Counted from the stretch's first letter, positions 14,677-26,142 are shown. The stretch: 64,000 nucleotides of DNA from Burkholderiales bacterium C2 (GCA_005503085.1 SCOI01000004.1:234347-298346); one strand, 5' to 3'. Notes: a model not told the origin generated them from the letters alone. Program-made: numbers and translations.

Positions 14677-16245
14677 TCAAGCCGGCTGCTGGCGTTTTTC
14701 TGCATACATGCCCAGATCGCTGCGCAGCAGCAGGCTGTCCAGGCTGTCGTCGCTGCGCGAGCGGGTCAGGCCCAGGCTGACGCTGACGCACAGGCCGGTG
14801 GCCAGCATGCCCCAGGCATAGGCGGCCACGGCGCGCTTGAGGCGCTCGCCGACCGCGGCCGCCTGCTCGTCGTCCGGAGCCCAGAAGGCCAGCACGAACT
14901 CATCGCCGCCCCAGCGTGCGGCCAGGTCCTGGCCGCGCAGCGACTGCTGGAACAGCTCGGCCAGCACGCGCAGCACCTGATCGCCGACCTGATGGGAGTA
15001 GCGGTCGTTGACCGACTTGAAGCGGTCCACATCGACCACCGACAGATACAGCGCGCTGCCGTCCTCGGGCCGGCCGGCCAGTGCCTCGGTCAGCAGCAGC
15101 TCCATGCCGCGCCGGTTCAGCAGGCCGGTCAGCGCGTCTTCCATCGACAAGCGCTGCAGCTGCTGCGCATTGCTTCTCAGGTGCTGCACCTCCTGCTTGT
15201 GCTGGCGCAGCTCGAAGTGCAGGGTCGCGACGCTGCGACGGTGGTGCATGCTGACCTGGCGGAGCTGGTGTTCGCCGCGCTGCAGCAGGCGCAGGCAGGC
15301 CAGCGCCTCGCCGGCCTGGCCTTGCCGCTCATGCAGCTCGCTGCTCAGCAGCAGTGCGATGCGCTGCAAGGGCTGGTGTTCGATGCGCACGCAGGAGGCG
15401 TGCATCTGCTGCGCCGCCTGCAGCGCGGCGGGTGCCGCATCGCTGAGCAGGGCCATCTCGCAGCGCAGCCAGGGCTGCATGGCCTGCAGCAGGCGCACCT
15501 CGGGCAGGCGCGCGGCCAGCGCCTCGCTGGCCTGCACCAGCGGCTCGGCCGCCGCCGCGCCATGCTGCCAGCCCTCGGCCAGCGCGCGCAGCCACTGCAG
15601 CACGCCCTGTTGCATCAGCGAGGCCGGTGCGCCGGCCTTGCCCAGGGCCTCGGCGCTGGCATCGAAATCGTCGAGCAGGCGGCGCAGCCGGCTGGCGTCG
15701 GGACGCTGGCGCTCCAGCTGGCGCAGCGTGACGGCGCGGTAGGCCTCGTTGAGGCAGCGATTCATATGCGGCTGCCAGACCACGCCGGGCCGGCCGTGGC
15801 GCAGCGCATCGTCGTAGGCCTGGGTCAGCACCGCCTCGGCGCCGTCATGGCTGCCGTTCCACAGCAGGGCCACGCCCAGATAGTTCAGCACCATCAGGCT
15901 GACTAGCGGGGCCTGGCCGGCGTCGGCCAGCTGGGTGGCCAGCATCGCGGTCTCGATGGCCTCCTCGTTATGGCCCAGATTGCCGGCCGCATAGGAGAGC
16001 AGGGCCAGCGCCTGGGCCTCGCTGGCCAGATGGCCGGCCTCATGGGCTTGCTGGCTGGCGCGCATGAACAAGGCGTAGGCCTGGCGGTAGGCGGCGCTGA
16101 TAATCAGCTGGCGTCCCTGGCGCAGCAGCGCCTGGGTGTCCGGTGGCACCTCGTCGCCGGACAGCGTGGCCAGCCAGGACGGCGAGCGCAACTCCTGCTG
16201 CAAATGGTTGTTGCAGGCCTCCCGCCCGCTCCTGTCGCTTTTCAT
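14677..16245 (-). CDS. Diguanylate cyclase with N-terminal TPR-like region
   Basis: This 522-residue protein should make cyclic di-GMP. Residues about 35-330 form helical TPR-like repeats (ALALLSYAAGNLGHNEEAIETA, LNYLGVALLWNGSHDGAEAVLTQA). A coiled segment (about 330-365, HFELRQHKQEVQHLRSNAQQLQ) leads into the GGDEF domain, which starts at LSMEDALTGLLNRRG. The catalytic motif GGDEF is intact at about 446-450, and an inhibitory-site motif RGQD lies exactly five residues before it, so product feedback is expected. There is no membrane segment, so it is cytoplasmic. A ComFB-type possible c-di-GMP receptor is encoded 10 kb away. Confidence 0.92.
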   Translation of the reverse strand: MKSDRSGREACNNHLQQELRSPSWLATLSGDEVPPDTQALLRQGRQLIISAAYRQAYALFMRASQQAHEAGHLASEAQALALLSYAAGNLGHNEEAIETAMLATQLADAGQAPLVSLMVLNYLGVALLWNGSHDGAEAVLTQAYDDALRHGRPGVVWQPHMNRCLNEAYRAVTLRQLERQRPDASRLRRLLDDFDASAEALGKAGAPASLMQQGVLQWLRALAEGWQHGAAAAEPLVQASEALAARLPEVRLLQAMQPWLRCEMALLSDAAPAALQAAQQMHASCVRIEHQPLQRIALLLSSELHERQGQAGEALACLRLLQRGEHQLRQVSMHHRRSVATLHFELRQHKQEVQHLRSNAQQLQRLSMEDALTGLLNRRGMELLLTEALAGRPEDGSALYLSVVDVDRFKSVNDRYSHQVGDQVLRVLAELFQQSLRGQDLAARWGGDEFVLAFWAPDDEQAAAVGERLKRAVAAYAWGMLATGLCVSVSLGLTRSRSDDSLDSLLLRSDLGMYAEKRQQPA

Positions 16246-16390
16246 TGTTTTGAAGACCTGTCACCTGTATTGGGGACAAATGTAACAAGTTGCAGGCGTG
16301 GCGCGCCCCGGTGTTGGCCCTGAGTCGGCGGGCATGCCGTGCGCTGGCCGCCCGCTCAGGCGGGGCCGGCGTGGATGCCACAATCTGCCC

Positions 16391-16879
16391 ATGAGCAGCC
16401 CGAACCCGCCCCGCGTCAGCATCCAGACCGCCGATTTCGACCTCTCGGCCGAGACCCTGGCCTTGCGCGCTGCCGATGGCGGCATCGGCGCGGTGGTCAG
16501 CTTTGTCGGCACCGTGCGGGACGCCAGTCATGGCCAGAGCGTGCGCCTGATGGAGCTGGAGCATTACCCCGGCATGACCGAGGCGGCCATCGAGGCGATG
16601 ATCGACGAGGCCCAGCGGCGCTTCGACATCCGGGCCGCCCGGGTGATCCATCGCGTCGGTGCGCTGGCGGCGCGCGAGCAGATCGTGCTGGTGCTGGTGG
16701 CCTCGGCGCATCGCGGCCAGGCCTTCCAGGCCTGCGAATTCCTGATGGACTATCTGAAGACCCAGGCCCCGTTCTGGAAGAAGGAGCACACGCCCGAGGG
16801 CGCCCACTGGGTGGACGCGCGGGTGGCGGACGATGCGGCCTTGCAGCGCTGGGGCATCGAGGCCGGGAACGCGGCATGA
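16391..16879 (+). CDS. moaE: Molybdopterin synthase catalytic subunit MoaE
   Basis: A 162-residue large subunit of molybdopterin synthase, which inserts the dithiolene sulfurs into cyclic pyranopterin with MoaD. Family motifs are GAVVSFVGTVRD, LMELEHYPGMTE, ASAHRGQAFQACEFLMDYLK and the catalytic-lysine region FWKKE. moaD is not adjacent; moaA and moeA lie 27 kb away in this window. The start ATG at 16391 gives the usual N-terminus. The stop codon overlaps the crcB start by 4 bases. Confidence 0.95.
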   Translation: MSSPNPPRVSIQTADFDLSAETLALRAADGGIGAVVSFVGTVRDASHGQSVRLMELEHYPGMTEAAIEAMIDEAQRRFDIRAARVIHRVGALAAREQIVLVLVASAHRGQAFQACEFLMDYLKTQAPFWKKEHTPEGAHWVDARVADDAALQRWGIEAGNAA

Positions 16880-17250
16880 GCGCCGCCCTGGCCGTGGCCC
16901 TAGGGGCGGCGCTGGGGGCATTGGCGCGCTGGCGCGCCGGGGTCTGGCTCAACGCCAGCTGGCAGGGCTTTCCGCTGGGCACCTTGCTGGTCAATCTGGT
17001 CGGCGGGCTGTTGATCGGCATGGCGCTGGAATGGTTCGGCCGCCAGCCCGATGAGTTGCTGAAGCTGCTGCTGGTGACCGGATTTCTGGGCGGGTTGACG
17101 ACCTTCTCGGCCTTCTCCGGCGAGTCGCTGGCCCTGCTGCAGCGCGGCGCGTTCGGCCTGGCGCTGACACACACGGCGGTCCATGTGCTGGGCTCGCTGG
17201 GCGCGGCGGCGCTGGGTCTGAAACTGATGCAGGCGCTGCTGCGGACTTGA
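16876..17250 (+). CDS. crcB: Fluoride exporter CrcB/Fluc
   Basis: The 124-residue membrane protein has four hydrophobic helices. Conserved Fluc elements are GALARW near the N-terminus, [14 protein letters not shown] with the pore asparagine, and [16 protein letters not shown] with the TTFS phenylalanine region. It forms a dual-topology dimeric fluoride channel. It is translationally coupled to moaE through ATGA. No fluoride riboswitch can be seen because the start lies inside the preceding gene, so expression probably follows moaE. Confidence 0.93.
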   Translation: MSAALAVALGAALGALARWRAGVWLNASWQGFPLGTLLVNLVGGLLIGMALEWFGRQPDELLKLLLVTGFLGGLTTFSAFSGESLALLQRGAFGLALTHTAVHVLGSLGAAALGLKLMQALLRT

Positions 17251-17271
17251 TCTGGCGCAAGGCCGCCGCGC

Positions 17272-17299
17272 CTTGAAAAGCGGACGCTGGGTCCCATCT
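17272..17299 (+). promoter_or_regulatory. Sigma-32 (RpoH) heat-shock promoter of clpB
   Basis: CTTGAAA (17272-17278) and TCCCATCT (17292-17299) are spaced by 13 bases, close to the RpoH consensus CTTGAAA-N13/14-CCCCATnT. It ends 24 bases before the clpB ATG. Confidence 0.85.
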
Positions 17300-17323
17300 G
17301 CCGGGCAACGGAGGTTTTATCCC

Positions 17324-19918
<2,595 letters not shown>

Positions 19919-19919
19919 G

Positions 19920-19977
19920 CGGTCCTTTGCGGCCGCGCTATCTCGGGGGAGGACCGGACTGCAGTTCAAGTAGTCCG
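19920..19977 (+). other. Overlapping inverted repeats after clpB
   Basis: CGGTCC (19920-19925) matches GGACCG (19951-19956), and CGGACT (19955-19960) matches AGTCCG (19972-19977). The hairpins share bases and neither is followed by a T-run. They may form the 3' end structure of the clpB transcript. Confidence 0.3.
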
Positions 19978-20077
19978 ATCCGACCATCGATCCTCGCCTC
20001 GAAGTTCATTTCGACGTCATGCTTACCTGCTTCACTTGATTCACCGAAAACGGCCGAGAGCCGCTCCAGGGGGGATC

Positions 20078-20914
20078 ATGAGGAATCTAGTGCTTGCGGC
20101 ATGTGTGTATGCCACCGCTGCGCCCTTGCTGGCTCATGCAGCGAAATACGAGATTGATCCGCGTGCGAGCTTTGTTGAGATACAGACGATCGCGGATTTG
20201 CGTTGGACGGTCACGGAAGCGCCGGAGTGGATCGACGTGGGCTGGACCTACTCAGTGACGGCAACCCGCTACGAGTTGTCAGGTTCAATGAATCTTGTAC
20301 GTCTGGGTCCTGCCGGCCCCGGCGAACTGCCTCTGGTTCATTTCAGCCAGGTGGTTCTGTCTCACCAAGCTCCGTTAAGTTTTGGCTTTGCGGCCAATGT
20401 GCGAAGAACCTTCGATTCGTCCAACGGCGAGTTTGGGCGAGCCGTTCATGACTTGGATCCCTCGCCGTCGCTGTGGCCATCGGATTTAGGGGCGTATCCC
20501 GGAACTGGCAGCATGTGTGCATGCATAAGCGCCGTTCCTTGGGGATCCTTGCTGACGGGAGAGTATTTGTCGGGGAATGTGACATCGACTGAAATGGCTT
20601 TGAAGTTCGTGCCTGATGCCTTCAGTGCCCATTACACCTACCCGGTGACAGCTATACGGCGCTTGCCGAGATTGAGGCATCTTGTCCTCGATGGAGATCC
20701 GAGCACTCCTCCCGTCTATGATCCGGTTGTTCTGCCTGATCCTGACCCCGCTCCTGATATGCCGGGTTGGGCGACGACCGGCCGCATTACCCAAGTGACC
20801 ATAGTCGGCGCTGTCAGCCCCGTCCCCGAGCCCTCGAGCATCGCCACGCTTCTGTCTGGTTTGTGCTTTCTGGTCTGGCGACGTCGCAGATCGCCGTCTC
20901 TCCGTGCCTCTTGA
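20078..20914 (+). CDS. PEP-CTERM sorting-domain protein
   Basis: The 278-residue exported protein has a signal peptide (MRNLVLAACVYATAAPLLAHA). Its C-terminus is a PEP-CTERM signal: the motif VPEP, a hydrophobic segment (SSIATLLSGLCFLVW) and the basic cluster RRRRSP. Such proteins are processed by an exosortase and are usually linked to exopolysaccharide. No exosortase gene is in the window, so processing must happen with machinery encoded elsewhere. The middle region has no recognisable domain. Codon use is visibly less GC-rich than that of neighbours (many TTG, GAT, AGT codons), suggesting recent acquisition. Confidence 0.85.
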   Translation: MRNLVLAACVYATAAPLLAHAAKYEIDPRASFVEIQTIADLRWTVTEAPEWIDVGWTYSVTATRYELSGSMNLVRLGPAGPGELPLVHFSQVVLSHQAPLSFGFAANVRRTFDSSNGEFGRAVHDLDPSPSLWPSDLGAYPGTGSMCACISAVPWGSLLTGEYLSGNVTSTEMALKFVPDAFSAHYTYPVTAIRRLPRLRHLVLDGDPSTPPVYDPVVLPDPDPAPDMPGWATTGRITQVTIVGAVSPVPEPSSIATLLSGLCFLVWRRRRSPSLRAS

Positions 20915-21002
20915 CTATGCTTTTGCGGCGTCGCTCGGCTTGATTTGATTGTGGTGTACGGCTGGCACTAGACTGTTCGCTTGCTCTTCCAAAAGGACCG
21001 CC

Positions 21003-21269
21003 ATGCCCGCCGAGCTTGCTGCCGATCTCGCCACCCGCCTGCGCTCGCTGGCCGCGCAGGGCGTGGCCGAGCCGCTGTCCTTCATCGTGACCTTGGCGCC
21101 GGGGGCGGCGGCGCTGCCGTTCAAGGTGGAGACCGCTGTCGACGCGATACGGATGGCGGCCGGCCGCATGAGCGCGGCTCAGGCCCTGGCGCTGGCCCAG
21201 CGCGACGATATCGAGCGCATCGAGCTGGACGGTCAGATGCAGGCGCTGGACGCGCTGCTCAAGCCTTAG
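21003..21269 (+). CDS. Small protein resembling a free subtilase propeptide (inhibitor I9-like)
   Basis: This 88-residue protein has no signal peptide; AAGGA lies just upstream of the ATG. From about residue 25 it reads LSFIVTLAPG, then MSAAQALALAQRDDIERIEL ending DGQMQAL. That order (beta strand, helix, 'DI-ER-IELDG' strand) is the pattern of the I9 propeptide of subtilisins, and the subtilase encoded 0.8 kb away has the related LTLTLSDAEIKALKGNPDVA followed by AVETDGWAYAL. It could be a separately encoded protease inhibitor or folding chaperone. The homology is by eye and short. It meets the DUF6065-like gene tail to tail with stops overlapping. Confidence 0.55.
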   Translation: MPAELAADLATRLRSLAAQGVAEPLSFIVTLAPGAAALPFKVETAVDAIRMAAGRMSAAQALALAQRDDIERIELDGQMQALDALLKP

Positions 21270-22051
21270 TCTTTGGCGACGTCGAGCCGTCCCTGCTTGC
21301 TGCGCGCCAGCCGGCGGTAGGCGCTGCGGTCTTGGCGGTGGGCGACGAACCAGCGCAGCAAGTCGTTGCGCAGGGCCTGGGCGGCGGCGCCGTTGGCCGG
21401 CAGCGCTTCGGCGCGACGGCTGTCGCGGGCGAGGAACAAGACCTGGGCAATGATCTGGCCGGCGCTGATGTGCAGCGCACCGGTGGCGGGCCTGCGAACG
21501 ACCAGATTGACCGGGTGCGCATACCAATCGCTCTCGATCAGGCCGCTCAGCAGCTCCAACGGTGCCGGCCGGTTCAGCGGCGGGCCATAGAGGCTGTCGA
21601 TGCCGTCCGGCGTGCGCAGCAGCCAGGGCAGGTGCAGCTTGAACAGCCCGACCTGGTCGGCGCGCTCGAAGAAGCTCAGCCCCGGCTGCACCGGCCGCAA
21701 CTCGGCGCGTTCGCCGCGCTCGTCGTCGAAGGGCAGGGGATCGAAGCTGTAGGCATTGGCGCGCAAGCGGCTGCTGGGTCGGTCGCGCACATAGAACAGC
21801 CGCTGATCCTCGGTCGCGGCATCGTGTGGCCCCGGTGCGCGAAAGCCCTGCACGCCGGCCGGCAGCTCGGCCGGCAGGCACAGTCCGAAGTCGAACGGGG
21901 CCGGCACCAGCAGGCCCAGCGCGCAGGCAGCCGTGAACGGCAGGCATTGCTCCTGCACGCCGTAGCCGGGTGGCACGGTCGGGCGCGTCGAGGCCGGCGC
22001 GCGCTGCGGCAGCGGCGCGTCGGGTACCAGGCTCAGCAGCCGCAGCTCCAC
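21266..22051 (-). CDS. DUF6065-like protein of unknown function
   Basis: The 261-residue soluble protein resembles DUF6065 in its layout: LRLLSLVPDAPLPQRAPAS at the start, EQCLPFTAACALGLLV and FDFGL in the middle, then LFKLHLPWLLRTPDGIDSLY, GPPLNRP and LIESDWYAHPVN near the end. The function of that family is unknown. I placed the start at a GTG (22051), 16 bases after the subtilase stop, because no ATG exists between the upstream stop overlap and the first conserved strand. It follows the subtilase on the same strand, so the two probably form an operon. Confidence 0.6.
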   Translation of the reverse strand: MELRLLSLVPDAPLPQRAPASTRPTVPPGYGVQEQCLPFTAACALGLLVPAPFDFGLCLPAELPAGVQGFRAPGPHDAATEDQRLFYVRDRPSSRLRANAYSFDPLPFDDERGERAELRPVQPGLSFFERADQVGLFKLHLPWLLRTPDGIDSLYGPPLNRPAPLELLSGLIESDWYAHPVNLVVRRPATGALHISAGQIIAQVLFLARDSRRAEALPANGAAAQALRNDLLRWFVAHRQDRSAYRRLARSKQGRLDVAKD

Positions 22052-22067
22052 CGGCCGGTCCGCAGGC

Positions 22068-23330
22068 TCAGGGCTTGAAGGCCACGGCCGGGGCCGGCAC
22101 CATGGCCAGCGCCGCCTGGTCCACATCGACCCGGCCATAGCCGTACAGCGGATCCCATCCCGGCGGGCCCAGCGCATCGGCGGTGCTGGCCAGCAGGTTC
22201 CATATCTGCGTGTTGCTGGCGAAGCGGTGCGCGCCCCAGACCACGGCCGCCGCGCCGGCCACATGGGGGCAGGCCATGCTGGTGCCGCTCTTCTGGCCGT
22301 AGCCGCCGCCCGGCACGGTGGACAGCACCTGCACGCCCGGCGCGGCGATCTCGATCTCGGGGCCGCGGCTGCTGAAGGACGCGATCACATTGCTGTTGTC
22401 GATGGCCGAGACCGCGATCACCCGCTTGTACTTGCCGGGGTAGCCGACCGTGCCCATGCCCGGGCCGGCATTGCCGGCCGCCGCGATCAGCAGCACGCCG
22501 GCGTTGTAGGCGGCGTCGCAGATCGCCTCCAGCGCGGCCGGTGCGGCGCCGCCACCCAGGCTCATGCTGACGATCTGCATCTTGTTCTGGATCGCCCAGT
22601 TGATGCCGGCAATGATCCAGCTGTACTGGCCGCTGCCGTTGTTGGCCAGCACCTTGACCCCGTACAGCGAGGCCTCGGGCGCGACGCCGACCACGCCGGC
22701 GCCGTTGATCGCCGCGCCTATCGTGCCTGCGCAATGGGTGCCGTGGCTGTTGCCGTCCATCGCGGTCTCGCCGGGCACGAAGCTGACCGCGCCTTTGACA
22801 TTGGCCTTCAGGTCCGGGTGGTTCCAGTCGATGCCGGTGTCCAGCACCGCGACCTTGATGCCGCGGCCGCGCGAGCAGCCCCAGGCCGGCGGCGCCTTGA
22901 TCTGCGAGACACCCACCGGCACGGTCTCGGCCTGCACCGAGGGCTGGCCCTCGAACACCAGGGTCTCCATCGGCAGCGCATAGGCCCAGCCATCGGTCTC
23001 GACGGCGGCGACGTCGGGGTTGCCCTTCAGCGCCTTGATCTCGGCATCGCTGAGCGTCAGCGTCAGGATCGGGGCCTCGAACAGATTGATGTCGAAGCCC
23101 ATGTGATCGCTGTCCAGGCCGCCCGGCAGGCCGGGCGAGCCTATCGTGAAGGCCGAGGCGCTGCCGACGTCGAAGAACTCCAGGCTTTCGCTGCGCGGGC
23201 AGCTGCTGGCCAGCAGCTCTAGCTTGTCGGCCTTTTTGTTCTTGCGCTTGTCCTTGGGTTTGAAGGTGACGATCACCGACTTGCGGGCGGTGGCGTCGGG
23301 GGCTCCAGTGCTCTTTCTTGCAGTGGCCAT
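22068..23330 (-). CDS. S8 family serine peptidase (subtilase) lacking a signal peptide
   Basis: This 420-residue subtilase has a complete catalytic set: Asp164 in VAVLDTGIDWNHPDL, His196 in GNSHGTHCAGTI, oxyanion Asn287 in AAAGNAGPG and Ser351 in SGTSMACPHVAGAAA. Residues about 85-120 look like the end of an I9 propeptide. The N-terminus is Lys/Arg-rich (MATARKSTGAPDATARKS, then KPKDKRKNKKADK) and has no hydrophobic signal, so the enzyme is predicted to stay in the cytoplasm or leave by another route. AGGAG six bases before the ATG fixes the start. Confidence 0.93.
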   Translation of the reverse strand: MATARKSTGAPDATARKSVIVTFKPKDKRKNKKADKLELLASSCPRSESLEFFDVGSASAFTIGSPGLPGGLDSDHMGFDINLFEAPILTLTLSDAEIKALKGNPDVAAVETDGWAYALPMETLVFEGQPSVQAETVPVGVSQIKAPPAWGCSRGRGIKVAVLDTGIDWNHPDLKANVKGAVSFVPGETAMDGNSHGTHCAGTIGAAINGAGVVGVAPEASLYGVKVLANNGSGQYSWIIAGINWAIQNKMQIVSMSLGGGAAPAALEAICDAAYNAGVLLIAAAGNAGPGMGTVGYPGKYKRVIAVSAIDNSNVIASFSSRGPEIEIAAPGVQVLSTVPGGGYGQKSGTSMACPHVAGAAAVVWGAHRFASNTQIWNLLASTADALGPPGWDPLYGYGRVDVDQAALAMVPAPAVAFKP

Positions 23331-23382
23331 GGGGTTCTCCTAGAACGGCTCGGGCGGCACGACGGCGCCGCTGGCAAGGACT

Positions 23383-24069
23383 CTAGGCAGCGTCGCCCCG
23401 GCTTGCATCCTTCGGGCTAGGGAGCTTGCGGAACAAGGCGATGTGCGCGGCCGGGCAGTGCAGCACCCAGCCCCAGCGCCGGGCGATCCAGTCCAGCGTG
23501 GCGCGCTCGTAAAAGCACACATGGGTCGGGTCATGGACATAACGCCAGGCCGCGAAGTCACGCTCCGGCTGGCGCCACTGCGTCATCAGTCCCAGCCAGC
23601 CACCGGGACGCAGCAGCACGTCCAGCCGTGCGAACTCGGCCGCCGGGTCGTGGAAATGCTCGGCCACCTCGGTGCAAGTGATGAAGTTGTAGCGGCGCTG
23701 CAGCAAATCGGTATTCGGCGCATAGATGGGGTCGTAGGCGGCGGTGGGGAAGCCGCGCTCGCTGAGCATGGCCGCCAAGGCCGGGCCGGGGCCGCAACCA
23801 TAGTCCAGTCCCTCGTCGCCGGGTCGCAGCCGCTCGGCCAGCGGCAGGGCCAGGCGGTCGAGGAAGGCCCGATAGTGGCTGTCCCCGGGCTCGTTGCGGT
23901 GCCGGTCATACTCCTGCTTTTCGGCGCTCGGGCTCGGGCGGTCGGCCGGCTGCATGAAGCTGAGCCGGCAGCGCGGGCACTGCCGGTAGGCGCGCTCGCG
24001 CACGGCAGGCAGGGTCAGCAGATCGAGGCCGCCGCACAAGGGGCAGGCGATGCGTGGCAGAGCGCTCAT
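23383..24069 (-). CDS. Class I SAM-dependent methyltransferase with N-terminal zinc-ribbon-like cysteines
   Basis: In this 228-residue protein, Cys9, Cys12, Cys31 and Cys34 (CPLC and CPRC) form a likely zinc knuckle. The SAM site is GLDYGCGPGPALAAML (about 88-103), followed by the acidic strand AAYDPIY and the methyltransferase-11-like FITCTEVAEHFHDP with LLRPGGWLGLMTQ. The substrate is unknown; proteins with this ribbon often act on small molecules or glycans. It lies 52 bases upstream of the subtilase on the same strand and could share its transcript. Confidence 0.85.
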   Translation of the reverse strand: MSALPRIACPLCGGLDLLTLPAVRERAYRQCPRCRLSFMQPADRPSPSAEKQEYDRHRNEPGDSHYRAFLDRLALPLAERLRPGDEGLDYGCGPGPALAAMLSERGFPTAAYDPIYAPNTDLLQRRYNFITCTEVAEHFHDPAAEFARLDVLLRPGGWLGLMTQWRQPERDFAAWRYVHDPTHVCFYERATLDWIARRWGWVLHCPAAHIALFRKLPSPKDASRGDAA

Positions 24070-24152
24070 GCATCGGATTATCCGGACCGCGATCGCTACT
24101 TAGAATCAGCGCTTCCTTGTTTGATGACGCCACGCAACTGGCGGCCGCCTGA

Positions 24153-25763
24153 ATGACTGCAGCAGCTCCCGTGGTGATCGTCGGTGCCGGCCTGGCCGGT
24201 TTGACCGTGGCCTTGCATCTGGCCGATTCGGTGCCCGTTATCGTGCTGGCCAAGCGCGACCTGACCGAGGCGGCAACCGCCTGGGCCCAGGGCGGCATTG
24301 TCGGCGTGCTGGGCCGCGATGACAGCATCGAGAGCCATGTGCGCGACACCCAGGATGCCGGCGCCGGCCTGGTCGACGAGGCCACCGCCCGCTTCATCGC
24401 CGAGCGCAGCGCGGCGGCGGTCGAGTGGCTGGTGCAGCAGGGCGTACCCTTCACGCCGGACGATGATGGCCCGCTGGGCCTGCATCTGACCCGCGAGGGC
24501 GGCCATGCGGTGCGTCGCATCGCCCACGCGGCCGATGCCACCGGCAAGGCCATCCACGACCAGTTGCTGGCGGCTGCCCATGCCCATCCCAATATCACGC
24601 TGCGCGAGCGCTGGATGGCGCTGGATCTGATCACCTCGCGCCATGTGCAGCGCCATCTGCAACATGAAGTGCAACCGCGCTGCTACGGCATCTACGCGCT
24701 GGACATCGACAGCCGCCGCGTCGAGACCCTGGCCGCGCGTGCGGTCGTGATGGCCACCGGCGGCGCCGGCAAGGTCTATCGCTACACGACCAACCCCGAC
24801 ACCTCGACCGGTGACGGCATCGCGATGGCCTGGCGGGCCGGCTGCCGGGTCGCGAACATGGAGTTCATCCAGTTCCACCCGACCTGCCTCTACCATCCGC
24901 AGGAGCGCAGTTTCCTGATCACCGAGGCGCTGCGCGGCGAGGGCGGTCATCTGAAATTGCCGGACGGCACCCGCTTCATGGCCGCGCACGATGAGCGCAT
25001 GGAGCTGGCGCCGCGCGACATCGTCGCCCGCGCGATCGACTTCGAGATGAAGAAGCACGGCCTGGACCATGTGTGGCTGGACGCCACGCACCTGGGCGAG
25101 GCCTTTCTGAAGGAGCATTTCCCGACCATCCATGCGCGCTGCCTGAGTCTGGGCATCGATATCGCGCGCCAGGCGATCCCGGTGGTGCCGGCCGTGCATT
25201 TCACCTGCGGCGGTGTCGTCACCGACCTGAAGGGCTGCAGCGACCTGCCGGGGCTTTATGCGGTCGGTGAAACCAGCTACACCGGCCTGCATGGCGCGAA
25301 CCGCCTGGCCAGCAATTCGCTGCTGGAGTGCGTGGTGCTGGGCCAGACCTGTGCGCAGGACATCCTGGCCCAGGACGAGGGCGAGCCGGCGCCGCTACCG
25401 GCCTGGGACGAGAGCCAGGTCGAGGACGCCGACGAGCAGGTCGTGATCGCCCACAACTGGGACGAGCTGCGCCTCTTGATGTGGAACTATGTGGGCATCG
25501 TGCGCACCACCAAGCGCTTGGAGCGGGCGCTGCACCGCATCGATCTGCTGCGCGGCGAGATCGACGACTATTACGCCAACTTCCGCGTCACCCGCGACCT
25601 GCTGGAGCTGCGCAATCTGGTCGATTGCGCCGAGCTGATCGTGCGTTCGGCCCTGCTGCGCCACGAGAGCCGCGGCCTGCATTTCAGCCGAGACTATCCG
25701 CGCACGCTGCCGGTCAGCTTCCCGACCGTACTGATCGCCGAGCGGGGGCTGCGCGGCGGATGA
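24153..25763 (+). CDS. nadB: L-aspartate oxidase
   Basis: The 536-residue flavoprotein oxidises L-aspartate to iminoaspartate, the first step of de novo NAD synthesis. The FAD-binding start is [18 protein letters not shown]. Other family segments are [44 protein letters not shown], the active-site [19 protein letters not shown] and [18 protein letters not shown]. nadA, its partner enzyme, lies 380 bases beyond the end on the opposite strand with a comFB-like gene between. nadC is not in the window. Confidence 0.96.
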   Translation: MTAAAPVVIVGAGLAGLTVALHLADSVPVIVLAKRDLTEAATAWAQGGIVGVLGRDDSIESHVRDTQDAGAGLVDEATARFIAERSAAAVEWLVQQGVPFTPDDDGPLGLHLTREGGHAVRRIAHAADATGKAIHDQLLAAAHAHPNITLRERWMALDLITSRHVQRHLQHEVQPRCYGIYALDIDSRRVETLAARAVVMATGGAGKVYRYTTNPDTSTGDGIAMAWRAGCRVANMEFIQFHPTCLYHPQERSFLITEALRGEGGHLKLPDGTRFMAAHDERMELAPRDIVARAIDFEMKKHGLDHVWLDATHLGEAFLKEHFPTIHARCLSLGIDIARQAIPVVPAVHFTCGGVVTDLKGCSDLPGLYAVGETSYTGLHGANRLASNSLLECVVLGQTCAQDILAQDEGEPAPLPAWDESQVEDADEQVVIAHNWDELRLLMWNYVGIVRTTKRLERALHRIDLLRGEIDDYYANFRVTRDLLELRNLVDCAELIVRSALLRHESRGLHFSRDYPRTLPVSFPTVLIAERGLRGG

Positions 25764-25769
25764 AGAGGC

Positions 25770-26054
25770 TCAGCGCCGCGCGCGCAGCGCGGTGCGCGCC
25801 TGCACGAAGTTGAAGGCATAGGTAACCGCCTCGCTGATCGCGGCGTCGATCTCCAGCCGCTCATGCTCGGTCAGGTAGAAGGAGAAATCCACCTCGTGGC
25901 GGATGTAGCGCGGCGGCAGGCGGTTCAGCGCCACGCAGGCCACGTCGACCAGCAGGTCGTTGCTGCTGATGGCCGGGAACTGCGGGGCCACCGTTGCGAC
26001 GGCGTTGAACACCTCGCGTTCGTGGTGGTTGTAGAGCGAACTGAAGTCGGTCAT
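25770..26054 (-). CDS. ComFB family protein
   Basis: This 94-residue protein carries the ComFB (late competence) domain: YNHHEREVFNAVATVAPQFP, then DLLVDVACVALNRLPPRYIR, where NRLPPRY is the signature. Recent work on cyanobacterial ComFB-domain proteins identified them as cyclic-di-GMP receptors, so a signalling role is possible here, but I cannot tell whether the ligand residues are kept. It starts 88 bases downstream of the nadA stop on the same strand and could be its distal partner. Confidence 0.82.
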   Translation of the reverse strand: MTDFSSLYNHHEREVFNAVATVAPQFPAISSNDLLVDVACVALNRLPPRYIRHEVDFSFYLTEHERLEIDAAISEAVTYAFNFVQARTALRARR

Positions 26055-26142
26055 GAGGCGTCTCGTCTTTCTGTGGATCGCGCAAGCGTATTCGCTTTAT
26101 AGCGCTCCCTGCAGGCAAAAAACGGGCGCCATCCCCCCTTAT

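Noticed and set aside
16780..16876. Fluoride riboswitch upstream of crcB
   Set aside because: The sequence is moaE coding DNA with no riboswitch consensus, and the start is coupled by ATGA.
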